Translations under genes and position numbers: made by a program
Notes under the pieces: model-generated
What the model was told of the DNA's origin: nothing
What the model saw: only the letters and a program-made list of their open reading frames with translations
Databases searched by the model: none
Assembly: GCA_028285685.1 (NCBI GenBank)
Contig: JANQOR010000041.1
Coordinates: 248,001 to 312,000, forward strand
Source: Cyclobacteriaceae bacterium
GTDB taxonomy: Bacteria > Bacteroidota > Bacteroidia > Cytophagales > Cyclobacteriaceae
DNA: 64,000 bases
Direction of reading: 5' to 3'
Shown: piece after piece, positions 7,701-15,438 of the stretch
How the letters are laid out: each line of letters starts with the position of its first letter
Numbering within the stretch: position 1 is the stretch's first letter

Positions 7701-9634
7701 TTCATATCGGGATCTGTGGCTGTTATACTTACTGAGGTTACACCAACATCTGAATTGCGAGGGGTTCCACTAAATGTATTTGATTCTGTATCATAAGAAA
7801 GCCAGGTAGGTAGTGGATCACCGGAAGATAACGACGCGGTAAAAGAAACGTCACTTCCCTCCGGATCAATGAATTTATCAGCAATAGCATAGGAAAAGGC
7901 CAGATCTTCGTCGGCTGCACGGTCAAGAGGAGAAGAAACATACGGTGCATCTGTTTCTGATCCAAACACAAGATATACGTGCCCTCTCGTACTTATTCCG
8001 CGGGCACCAATTACAAGATCATCCAAGCCGTCCCCGTTAAAATCTCCAGCTCCACTGACTGAAGTACCAGCCCGTTCGCCTTCTCCACCAGTGATGGGGG
8101 TTCCTTCATAGGTTCTTCCAATTTCTCCATCTAATGTTGATAGACTAATAGTCTGCTCAAACCCATCACTACTCCCAAAAAGCACATATGCCGCTCCCGC
8201 ACCATTTCCAACGAGATTAGCCCTATGTGCTCCGACAAACAAATCATCAAACCCGTCTCCATTTACATCCCCAGCTCTTCCTACTGTATTTCCTGAGTTG
8301 TCGTTACTGCTAACGCCATCTAAACTGAAGCCATCGCTGACATCCATGGTGGTAAGGTCCAGGGCTGGTCCGAAACCAGCAGCTGTTCCAAAATCCGCAC
8401 TTCCAAACAAAACGTAGCTAGATCCAGAAAATGCAAGTCCTACAGGACCGTTGTTGTAGGTCCCAACAATCAAATCATCAATGCCATCTCCGTTTATATC
8501 TCCAGCATGTCCGACGGAGCTTCCTGATGCTCCAGACCAGGTTAGTTGAAATCCATTGTATCCGTCAAGGGCAGACAGGTCAAGAATGGATCCGCCAATT
8601 GCGTCATCACCTAAGACCACATAGCTAGTGGTATTATCGGTACCAATGATAAGGTCGTCTATGTTGTCGTTGTTAATGTCACCAACGCCACGCACGAAGC
8701 GACCAGCACTATCACCTGAACCACCATCCAATCTAAAACCATCAGATGCTCCAAGTGAGGAGAGGCTTGTCGCCTGATCAAAAGGAGTGTTCTTTCCGAA
8801 CACTACATAGCTTGAACCTTCCCCAGAGCCACCAGGTTGAGCACCCGGCGCACCAATAATCAAGTCACTGATTCCATCATTGTTGACGTCACCTGCAGAA
8901 CTTAAAGATTCTCCAACATAGTCATTGCCATTTTCTCCGTCCAACCGGAACCCGTTGGCACCGTTCAAAGACGAAAGGCTCATAACTGGGTCAAAGGGAT
9001 CTGATTTCCCAAAAACAATATAAACGGAGCCTATATCGCTGACACCACTCCTTGATGCTCCAATAGCGAGATCATCGATCCCATCTGCATTTATATCACC
9101 CACGGAACCAACTGCCTGACCTGTTCGATCATTTGCAGCTATACCATCAAGTCTAAATCCGTTCGTGCCATCTAAACTCGTCAGATCAATTATGGGATCT
9201 ACATTCTTTGGTCCTCCAAAAACCACATAACAAGTACCTGCCCCGGACATTCCGTTAGGGTCTGCCAGTTCTGCCCCAATGACAATGTCATCATACCCAT
9301 CCGCATTGAGATCTCCTGCATAGCTAACAGATCGACCAACTCGGTCAAAATCATCAACTCCTGGGAAACGAAGTGTACGTGAAGGCTCAGGCTGTGAAAG
9401 TTGAATGTTGCTTTGCACTTGAGCCATTCCTACCCCAGGAGTAAAGGCAAGCCAGGCTGTAAGCATTGCAGTTGAAATTCCCAGTTTCCATTTTTGGTTA
9501 AGTGCAAGCAGCTTCCGGCTAATGATATCCAGTTTGCGAGCTAATCGACTTTCGTTGGTTTCCGCAAATCGAAATTGCAACCTTCGGTACTTGCGCTGCA
9601 ACTTGATCCAATGATGGTAGTTATTTTGCTTCAT
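4769..9634 (-). CDS. Giant secreted FG-GAP protein with T9SS sorting domain
   Basis: A 1621-residue protein. After a basic leader and hydrophobic signal (about 1-72, ending GVGMAQ) come seven FG-GAP repeats (about 90-555), each with the calcium-binding loop D-x-N-x-D-G-x-D-D (for example GDINGDGIDDL). A putative-Ig (He_PIG) domain follows (about 560-655), then seven more FG-GAP repeats (about 665-1140), a second He_PIG domain (about 1148-1245) and three cadherin/Ig-like repeats (about 1248-1530), each ending in a DGTHxVTIxVDDG-like motif. The C-terminus has the T9SS sorting signature LYPNPTNGEF (about 1541) and MYFLELQVEG. It is probably exported by the Sec route and then T9SS and fixed to, or released from, the surface, perhaps for adhesion. 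The internal DNA repeats encode the domains. It sits between the methyltransferase pair and the TIGR03032 gene. Confidence 0.9.
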   Translation of the reverse strand: MKQNNYHHWIKLQRKYRRLQFRFAETNESRLARKLDIISRKLLALNQKWKLGISTAMLTAWLAFTPGVGMAQVQSNIQLSQPEPSRTLRFPGVDDFDRVGRSVSYAGDLNADGYDDIVIGAELADPNGMSGAGTCYVVFGGPKNVDPIIDLTSLDGTNGFRLDGIAANDRTGQAVGSVGDINADGIDDLAIGASRSGVSDIGSVYIVFGKSDPFDPVMSLSSLNGANGFRLDGENGNDYVGESLSSAGDVNNDGISDLIIGAPGAQPGGSGEGSSYVVFGKNTPFDQATSLSSLGASDGFRLDGGSGDSAGRFVRGVGDINNDNIDDLIIGTDNTTSYVVLGDDAIGGSILDLSALDGYNGFQLTWSGASGSSVGHAGDINGDGIDDLIVGTYNNGPVGLAFSGSSYVLFGSADFGTAAGFGPALDLTTMDVSDGFSLDGVSSNDNSGNTVGRAGDVNGDGFDDLFVGAHRANLVGNGAGAAYVLFGSSDGFEQTISLSTLDGEIGRTYEGTPITGGEGERAGTSVSGAGDFNGDGLDDLVIGARGISTRGHVYLVFGSETDAPYVSSPLDRAADEDLAFSYAIADKFIDPEGSDVSFTASLSSGDPLPTWLSYDTESNTFSGTPRNSDVGVTSVSITATDPDMKSVTTHFKLEVLDAQSFPTDLTDLKGLNGFRLDGVNRFDFAGTSVSGAGDVNADGIDDLIIGADGADPNGNSAAGSAYVIFGKTDGFDPLLNLSELDGMNGYRLDGANNSDNAGRSVSNAGDFNNDQIDDLMIGTSGVDANLITDAGSTYVVFGSDQTPPASVNLSTLDGSNGLRLDGVSISDMSGESVSGGGDVNSDGIDDVIVGAFRADPNGVNFAGTSYVIFGSGSDFASTFAMSTLDGTNGILLNGTGNNDRSGTSVSGAGDINGDGIDDFVIGASGFNDNSSEGASYLIFGSSDPFAAEIDLSSLDGSDGFSLIGAQNDESGNAVSAAGDVNGDGIDDFVIGAYSTNHGHSNAGSAYVVFGKTSPFDAILNLPELDGTNGFRLDGIQQDDHVGQSVSGAGDLNGDGMDDLIVGASGSGFVKGFVQVIFGTSSFDAVIDVDETEGLRFDGGDGDRLGYSVSSAGDINGDGLDDIIIGAPGTNANEQSDTGAAYVILGRLTPMPPIVANSLPDHVASEQEPFNFSIPANTFEDPNNANSQDIQTLSATQVGGIPLPGWLTFDPETGTFAGTPEIGDGGVLHVTVKSTDEDGLSASDDFVIDINYAPKLTISDRQVEEESELSFILAATDANNPTQALNYTLDGISTASGMTLDETSGEFRWIPTEHQDGAHLATVTISDGFTTVEANFTIVVQEVNVAPVVDVIEDQSVNENVELVLDLQASDVDAPAQLLTYTLDATSASTGMTVQASTGIFQWTPNESQDGTYEVELTVSDGLTAISQMFTIVVTEVNTEPVPESIPNQTTLEGNVIVFAVAVTDIDQPVQQLSYSLDATSIGKGMNIDIMTGVFDWVPDESDDGTHDVTITVDDGVASVNEMFTITVEEVLRIEDWTTEEVRLYPNPTNGEFILILENGFIGNAQVNVQNLEGKVLRRTFIEKTTKRHEELLEISDLESGMYFLELQVEGKRMGMHRIIKK

Positions 9635-9747
9635 GATGGTGTTATATTTTCAAATTGAGTTTTACATAGGGATTGCTGACTTGGTGCGAATCTGAATCGT
9701 AGCAGCAGATAATGTAGCATCAAAGCCATCTACACCTAGTCTACACT

Positions 9748-9775
9748 GTGGATCCAACCAGATTTAGAGATCCAC
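9748..9775. repeat. Inverted repeat between the methyltransferase and FG-GAP genes
   Basis: GTGGATC (9748-9754) and GATCCAC (9769-9775) form a perfect 7-bp inverted repeat with a 14-nt spacer. It lies in the 185-bp non-coding interval upstream of the FG-GAP gene. There is no T-tract on either side, so it is more likely a regulatory or structural site than a terminator. Nothing else is evident in this interval. Confidence 0.35.
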
Positions 9776-9819
9776 TTTGCTAAATTTTGCTGCTTTGTTT
9801 CGAGCGACTTAATGAGTGC

Positions 9820-10560
9820 TCAGACATGACTAGCATATGGTTTTTTTCCTAAAAAAAATCCAAGGGACCAATTGATCTTGTATGAATTTGACTTTGTACT
9901 TCCAAGTTTGATTTGTTCCCTTGCCAATATTCGATCTGATGGATTCCGATCCAGGTAAAAGAGATCTTTAAAAAAGATTTTCGCATCTTTCTCGTTTTCA
10001 AAATTCCAGCGTAGCATTTTCTCTTCGAACTCCGCCACGAGTCCTGCTTTTGACAACTCCTTAAGATCCAGGTCAGGCTCTATGAATTTTCCTAAATGCC
10101 CCATACTATTCCAGCGATTGACAAAGTCGTTCAGAAAAGTGTCAACCTTGCTTCCGGAAACAACATCGGCGAGAACGAACTGACCACGAGGTTTTAGTAA
10201 CCTATACATCTCGGCATAAAAGGATGATCTATCGGTAACATGGTGCAAAGCAGCTAAGCTCACAATTACGTCTACTGAACCATCGGGTAAATCAATTCTA
10301 GATTCCTTACACTTCTTTACACCAGCATGATCATCATAAAATTCTTTTGAAAAATCGTAAGCGAGATAATTAACGTTTCTTGGTAGAAATCGCTGGAGAT
10401 ATCCACCCCCAGCCGGGAGGTCCAGTATTGTGCAATTCTTGCCAATACTGATGGAATCTGCAACAGCCTGAAATTCCTCATCACGAGCGTGAGGATATTT
10501 GATCATTGCGGAATTGTAAGACTTTCCTCTCTTTTCAAAGATCTCCTTATACCCCTGCAT
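9820..10560 (-). CDS. Class I SAM-dependent methyltransferase
   Basis: A 246-residue methyltransferase of the Methyltransf_11/25 type. Motif I is ILDLPAGGGYL near residues 45-55, the acidic post-motif strand is LAYDFS near 67, and the motif IV region is DVIVSLAALHHV near 97-109, followed by LLKPRGQFVLADVV near 125-138. Its start overlaps the 3' end of the PP-loop gene by 14 nt, so the two are translationally coupled and probably act together. The substrate is unknown; this fold serves small molecules and tRNA or lipid substrates alike. Confidence 0.8.
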   Translation of the reverse strand: MQGYKEIFEKRGKSYNSAMIKYPHARDEEFQAVADSISIGKNCTILDLPAGGGYLQRFLPRNVNYLAYDFSKEFYDDHAGVKKCKESRIDLPDGSVDVIVSLAALHHVTDRSSFYAEMYRLLKPRGQFVLADVVSGSKVDTFLNDFVNRWNSMGHLGKFIEPDLDLKELSKAGLVAEFEEKMLRWNFENEKDAKIFFKDLFYLDRNPSDRILAREQIKLGSTKSNSYKINWSLGFFLGKKPYASHV

Positions 10561-11221
10561 GTTTGAACCGCCTTACCTCCCTACATGTTTGACACTTTCC
10601 ACAAGGCTCAGCCTTCAGTTCCACATTATAATTAGGCCTGCGACACCACCAGCATGCTTGCTTGATCCTCTCTGGTAACGAATCCCATATCTCCGCCTTC
10701 GTCCACTTGACAACTGGAAATATATAGGTTGGAGGGTGCGAGTCTTCTAACGATAATACCCCCTTGAATATCCCCTGAGCTCTGTTCATGCGATCGTCAA
10801 AATTTTCACTGACGGAATCAATATCTGTTCTTGTCCTTCCCATCGCTACGTATTCAATATCCTTCCTTGATGCACAGATGTTTCCAGCTATGAACGCACA
10901 TGTATCCATATCGAATGGAAATCTGTTGGAATTCAAAGGAGCAAATCCGTTTGTATTGAAAATGCTTTCCGTATATAGAAATTCCTTATGAATATTCCTG
11001 CTGTAATAGTTAAGAATTTGCTTAACAGCGCAAGCCTCCGCTCTGGCACGGTCTTCTCTATTGTAAATGTGAATGTGGTGAATGATTAGGGGATGGTCTT
11101 CATACTCCCTGCTGGTCATTAACCGATGTAAAACTCCTGTGGAGTCAATACCTCCCGAAAACATGCAAAGGATGGTAGGCTTTGAGGTGCCCAAAATCTT
11201 TTTACCTTCCTGTTTTAACAT
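10547..11221 (-). CDS. PP-loop ATPase, QueC-like
   Basis: A 224-residue PP-loop (adenine nucleotide alpha-hydrolase) protein. The ATP-binding motif SGGIDSTG is at about residues 24-31, followed by a charged stretch, REDRARAEACAV, that aligns by eye with the region after the PP-loop in QueC. The C-terminal tail carries CWWC and then CGKCQTC, an arrangement like the zinc-binding cysteines of QueC (7-cyano-7-deazaguanine synthase). No other queuosine gene is in the window, and the protein could instead be another PP-loop enzyme that adenylates a carboxylate or tRNA base. It leads a two-gene unit with the overlapping methyltransferase. Confidence 0.65.
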   Translation of the reverse strand: MLKQEGKKILGTSKPTILCMFSGGIDSTGVLHRLMTSREYEDHPLIIHHIHIYNREDRARAEACAVKQILNYYSRNIHKEFLYTESIFNTNGFAPLNSNRFPFDMDTCAFIAGNICASRKDIEYVAMGRTRTDIDSVSENFDDRMNRAQGIFKGVLSLEDSHPPTYIFPVVKWTKAEIWDSLPERIKQACWWCRRPNYNVELKAEPCGKCQTCREVRRFKHAGV

Positions 11222-11428
11222 TTTATATGTCGTTTTCTATAAACTCGCAAAGGTTTCTACCAGGTTCCAACATTGTGTACAAGATGATGGAAGTAACTAT
11301 CTACACCAGATCTACAGAAGGTTTTTTTACATGGATTTACAGGGAATAGTTGAGAAAGCAATGTCTTATCAAAGACTGATACCTAAAAATTGAATTCGAG
11401 CTCTTTGAAAATCTTATATTTTTAGCTC

Positions 11429-12307
11429 ATGAAGAAAATACCAATTCCCTTTTTGCTTATACCTTTTTTTTCGCTCGCTCAAGGTTGGGACAATGTTAAG
11501 ATCGAAGCTAATCAGGTATCATCTAACGTCTATTTTTTGAAAGGAAGAGGTGGAAATATCGGTGTTCTAGCGGGCTCTGACGGAGTTTTGCTGATTGACG
11601 ACCAGTTTGCAGCCTTGACCGACAAGATAACCGACGCTGTCAGAGGAATTACATCAGCACCAATAACCTACATCATAAATACACATTATCATGGCGATCA
11701 TATGGGAGGTAATGAGAACTTTAAGAAAAATGATGTTGAAATCCTTGCCCACAAAAATGTTAGCGCACGTCTGGCGCTAACCTTCGAAGACAAAATTCGA
11801 AAGGTGACTCAGGAAGCTAAACCCGAAAGTGCCTGGCCAACACTCGATATTCCATTTAGCCAGATGGGGTTGAAATTATATGGTGAGGATCTTGAAATTA
11901 TACATCTTCCGAACAGTCATACCGATGGTGACATGATCGTCCATTTTAAAAAATCCAACGTCATTCATACAGGTGACACTTTCGTTAGGTACGGATTCCC
12001 ATTTATCGATGTGGCAGCCGGAGGTTCAATTGACGGCATCATCAAAGCCCAGCAGAAAATACTTGAGCTTGCCGATGAAAACACAAAGATCATCCCCGGG
12101 CATGGTGATATAGCTACCATCGAAAATGTGAGTGAATTATTGACTATGCTACAAGAGACTCGAAAAATCATTGCAGATCATAAGAGCAATGGAGTTGCTT
12201 TGGAAGATTTGATCCCAATGAATCCGCTAAAATTCTACCACAATAGATGGAATGGCAGCTTCATTACCACCGACCTATTTGTACAGTTGGTCTATGAATC
12301 ACTTTGA
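11429..12307 (+). CDS. Secreted metallo-beta-lactamase-fold hydrolase
   Basis: A 292-residue protein with an N-terminal signal peptide (about 1-18, ending FSLAQ) and a complete MBL-fold zinc site: THYHGDHMGG near residues 88-97, HLPNSHTDGD near 157, HTGDTF near 177 and PGHGD near 213. It resembles the cyclase/SoxH-like and subclass-B-like periplasmic hydrolases of Bacteroidota. The substrate cannot be told; beta-lactamase activity should not be assumed. The gene is preceded by a 207-bp divergent intergenic region in which I see no clear -7 element. Confidence 0.85.
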   Translation: MKKIPIPFLLIPFFSLAQGWDNVKIEANQVSSNVYFLKGRGGNIGVLAGSDGVLLIDDQFAALTDKITDAVRGITSAPITYIINTHYHGDHMGGNENFKKNDVEILAHKNVSARLALTFEDKIRKVTQEAKPESAWPTLDIPFSQMGLKLYGEDLEIIHLPNSHTDGDMIVHFKKSNVIHTGDTFVRYGFPFIDVAAGGSIDGIIKAQQKILELADENTKIIPGHGDIATIENVSELLTMLQETRKIIADHKSNGVALEDLIPMNPLKFYHNRWNGSFITTDLFVQLVYESL

Positions 12308-12409
12308 CCTTTTGTTGAGTAGTTGATTGGGAAGTTGATTTGTTGATTAGTTAGCGGAGATGAAAAAGTTTTATCGCGATCTTTGCGTTTCAACTCTCAG
12401 TGCGAAATA

Positions 12410-13357
12410 GTGTTCAAATTAAGCTTTGAAATAACTCCGTCCAATACGAAAATCACGCTGAACGACAAGGTCTACCTGATTGGGTCCTGTTTTTCCGATG
12501 AAATTGGTAATAAGCTTGCCACATTCAAATTTAACAGCCTTCATAATCCATTTGGGACGCTCTACAATCCTATCTCTATTTTTAAAGCCCTTGGAGAAAC
12601 GCTCAATCCCACAAATACCGTTGAAAGCCAAGGCATTTATTACCATTGGGATTGTCATGGTGAAATATCAGCGCTGAACCAAGAAGGTCTAGAAGAGAAG
12701 GTTCGAAGTACATCAAAAACTTCGATGGATTTTATCAGCGACTCAACAGTTTTGATAATAACACTCGGCACCTCATTTGCATATAGGCACAAGGAAGACC
12801 AAAAGCTGGTTGCAAACTGCCATAAAATACCTGCTGAAAATTTTGAGAAATTGCTTCTAAATAAGGAGGAGATTCTTAGCGCATTTTCAAAACTATATGC
12901 CAGTCTAAAATCGAATTTAACCATCATTTTCACTGTTAGCCCCGTGAGACACCTTAGGGATGGACTTGTTGAGAATAATCTGAGCAAAGCAATCCTAATT
13001 GAGGCAGTACATGAATTGGTTGGACAGTATGAAAATGTGCAGTACTTCCCTGCCTATGAGATCGTTCACGATGAGCTAAGGGACTATCGCTTCTTTGCAA
13101 AAGATATGGCTCACCCATCAAAGCAGGCGATAGATTACATTTGGGAAAGATTTTCGGATGTCTACTTTGATAGCGAAACCAACAAGTTCATTGTAAAATG
13201 GAAGAAAATTCGGACGGCCATGGATCACAAAGCATTTCAACCGGAATCAAATAGTCATCAGGATTTCCTGAAGCGAACAATCTCAGACCTGTCGAACCTT
13301 AAAAGTCTGGTAGATGTTTCGAAGGAGATGAAAATTCTAGAAGATCAACTGTTATGA
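12410..13357 (+). CDS. GSCFA-domain protein
   Basis: A 315-residue protein of the GSCFA family, an SGNH/GDSL-hydrolase-like group named after its N-terminal motif, here LIGSCFSDEIG near residues 24-34. NPFGTLYNP follows near 50, SPVRHLRDG near 178 and an AKDMAHPS segment near 229, which would supply the catalytic His. I start it at GTG 12410 because MFKLSFEITPSN matches the family N-terminus; a TTG at 12383 is in frame but adds nothing conserved. The stop overlaps the next ATG by 4 nt. The substrate is unknown. Confidence 0.85.
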   Translation: MFKLSFEITPSNTKITLNDKVYLIGSCFSDEIGNKLATFKFNSLHNPFGTLYNPISIFKALGETLNPTNTVESQGIYYHWDCHGEISALNQEGLEEKVRSTSKTSMDFISDSTVLIITLGTSFAYRHKEDQKLVANCHKIPAENFEKLLLNKEEILSAFSKLYASLKSNLTIIFTVSPVRHLRDGLVENNLSKAILIEAVHELVGQYENVQYFPAYEIVHDELRDYRFFAKDMAHPSKQAIDYIWERFSDVYFDSETNKFIVKWKKIRTAMDHKAFQPESNSHQDFLKRTISDLSNLKSLVDVSKEMKILEDQLL

Positions 13358-15438
13358 AATATGCCTTCATATTCATCATAAGCTTATCCGTGTTTGCGTG
13401 CACCTCACAAACCAATGGTCAAATGTCAGAAAAAAAGCATACCAACGCTCTAGTCAATTCAACAAGCCCATACTTGCTTCAGCATGCTTACAATCCTGTT
13501 AACTGGGAAGAGTGGAGTCCTGAGGTATTAAAAAGAGCAGAAGAAGAAGACAAACCAATCATTGTGAGTATTGGTTACTCAAGCTGCCACTGGTGCCATG
13601 TCATGGAAAAAGAATCGTTTGAAGACACAGCTGTGGCGAGACTGATGAACGACAACTTCGTTACCATCAAAGTCGATCGTGAGGAACGACCGGACGTGGA
13701 TCAGATCTATATGGATGCCATTCATGCAATGGGACTCAACGGCGGTTGGCCTCTCAACGTATTTTTGACTCCAGATCAAAAACCATTTTATGGTGGAACC
13801 TACTTTCCAAAGGCAGGGTGGATGAACCTCTTAACCAACGTTGCTGATGCCTTTGAAAACAATCGTGAAAAAATAAATGCTTCTGCTGAGAGCTTCACAA
13901 AGAGTCTTCAACTAGGAGAATCTGAAAAATACAAGTTGGAGGGCGATGATCATAAACTTTCAGATAGCGAGATAAGCCTGGCATTCACAAACCTCGCACA
14001 AAAATTTGATCGCATTGATGGTGGCACTGACAAGGCTCCCAAATTTCCAATGCCTTCTGTTTGGCATTTTTTGGCCACTTATTATCATCAAAGTAGCAAG
14101 GAAGATGCTCTTAAACATCTCGAATTTACGCTCGAAAAAATCGCTGACGGTGGCATATATGATCATGTCGGCGGTGGGTTTGCTCGATATAGCACTGACG
14201 CTGAGTGGCATGTTCCGCATTTTGAGAAGATGCTGTATGACAACGGACAACTTTTGAGTTTGTATGCCAGCGGATACAAACTTACAAAAAGCAAAAAGTT
14301 CGAACAGGTAATTCTCGAAACGGTTGAATGGATAACAAGAGAAATGCTAGATGATTCAGGTGGCTTTTACTCCGCGCTTGATGCAGATAGCGAGGGCGAG
14401 GAAGGGAAATTCTACGTTTGGACAGAGCAAGAGATAAAAGATCTCGCTGCGGAGGATTTCGGGCTAATTGCTGAGTATTTCGATGTGCAAGTATCAGGAA
14501 ACTGGGAGGGCAAGAATGTTCTCAGAGTTGTCGAGGATGAGGCGAAATTGATGAAGAAATATGAACTTGATGAAACATCATTTTGGGAAAAGATTAAATC
14601 CTTTAAAACGGCAGCTTTAGAGAAACGAAGTGCTCGAATTAGACCTGGCCTTGACAACAAAATCATTGCGGGCTGGAACGGACTAATGCTATCTGGCCTT
14701 TCTGAAGCATACCAGGCACTGGATGAAGACTCTATACTTTCCTTGGCCAAGGCAAATGCTTCCTTCATAAAACAACAGCTCCTCAGGGGTGGAAAATTAA
14801 ATCGTTTTCCAGACAAAGACATGGAGGGATTCTTGGAGGATTACGCAGCGGTCATTCAAGGGTTTGTCAAGTACTACGAAACCACTTTTGAATGGGAATA
14901 CCTGGAACTTGCAAGAGATTTACTAAAACGAGCGAACGATACCTTCTTTGATGAAAACGAAAACCTTTACTTTTTCACAAGCGACCAGTCCGAAAGTCTG
15001 ATAGCTAGAAAAAAAGAACTGTTTGATAATGTCATTCCGTCCTCAAATTCGATCATGACCTGGAACCTTATTCACGTTGGAACGCACTTCTACGATGAGG
15101 AGCTTATTAAAAGTGGAAAGTCTATATTGGCCCAAGTCTCAGACTTAATTGTTCAAGAACCTGAATATATGTCATACTGGGGGATGACTGCACTTGAATT
15201 ATCTGGTTCCTTCGCTGAAATTGTGATTGTGGGTGATGAATTCGAGTCGATTGGGAAAGAATTGAATCGACAATTTATACCTAACAAAATCCTAACAGCC
15301 TCCAGCAAGGAAAAGGACTCTCCTCTTTTTGAATACAAGTCTCCAATTGATGGAAAAACTACTATCTATGTTTGCTATGACAGAAGTTGCAAGCGGCCTG
15401 TGACGAACGTTGCTGACGCTTTATCACAAATGGAATGA
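13354..15438 (+). CDS. YyaL/SSP411-type thioredoxin-domain protein
   Basis: A 694-residue protein of the DUF255/YyaL family (relatives of mammalian SPATA20). It starts with a lipoprotein-like signal (VFACTSQ), then NSTSPYLLQHAYNPVNW near 31 and the thioredoxin-like motif SSCHWCHVME near 75-84, followed by an (alpha/alpha)6-barrel-like region with HVGGGFARY and WHVPHFEKMLYDN, both family hallmarks. The function is unknown. It overlaps both the GSCFA gene and priA by 4 nt, so the three are one transcriptional unit. Confidence 0.92.
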   Translation: MKYAFIFIISLSVFACTSQTNGQMSEKKHTNALVNSTSPYLLQHAYNPVNWEEWSPEVLKRAEEEDKPIIVSIGYSSCHWCHVMEKESFEDTAVARLMNDNFVTIKVDREERPDVDQIYMDAIHAMGLNGGWPLNVFLTPDQKPFYGGTYFPKAGWMNLLTNVADAFENNREKINASAESFTKSLQLGESEKYKLEGDDHKLSDSEISLAFTNLAQKFDRIDGGTDKAPKFPMPSVWHFLATYYHQSSKEDALKHLEFTLEKIADGGIYDHVGGGFARYSTDAEWHVPHFEKMLYDNGQLLSLYASGYKLTKSKKFEQVILETVEWITREMLDDSGGFYSALDADSEGEEGKFYVWTEQEIKDLAAEDFGLIAEYFDVQVSGNWEGKNVLRVVEDEAKLMKKYELDETSFWEKIKSFKTAALEKRSARIRPGLDNKIIAGWNGLMLSGLSEAYQALDEDSILSLAKANASFIKQQLLRGGKLNRFPDKDMEGFLEDYAAVIQGFVKYYETTFEWEYLELARDLLKRANDTFFDENENLYFFTSDQSESLIARKKELFDNVIPSSNSIMTWNLIHVGTHFYDEELIKSGKSILAQVSDLIVQEPEYMSYWGMTALELSGSFAEIVIVGDEFESIGKELNRQFIPNKILTASSKEKDSPLFEYKSPIDGKTTIYVCYDRSCKRPVTNVADALSQME

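Noticed and set aside
4769-9634. Tandem DNA repeats from an assembly artefact in the FG-GAP gene
   Set aside because: The repeat units differ clearly in sequence and the frame stays open through 1621 codons.
10547-11221. PP-loop gene as QatC of a QatABCD defence system
   Set aside because: The other Qat genes (ATPase, QatB, TatD-like nuclease) are absent on both sides.
12310-12360. GTTGATT-type repeats between the MBL and GSCFA genes
   Set aside because: Few imperfect copies in a short spacer; no further evidence for a site.
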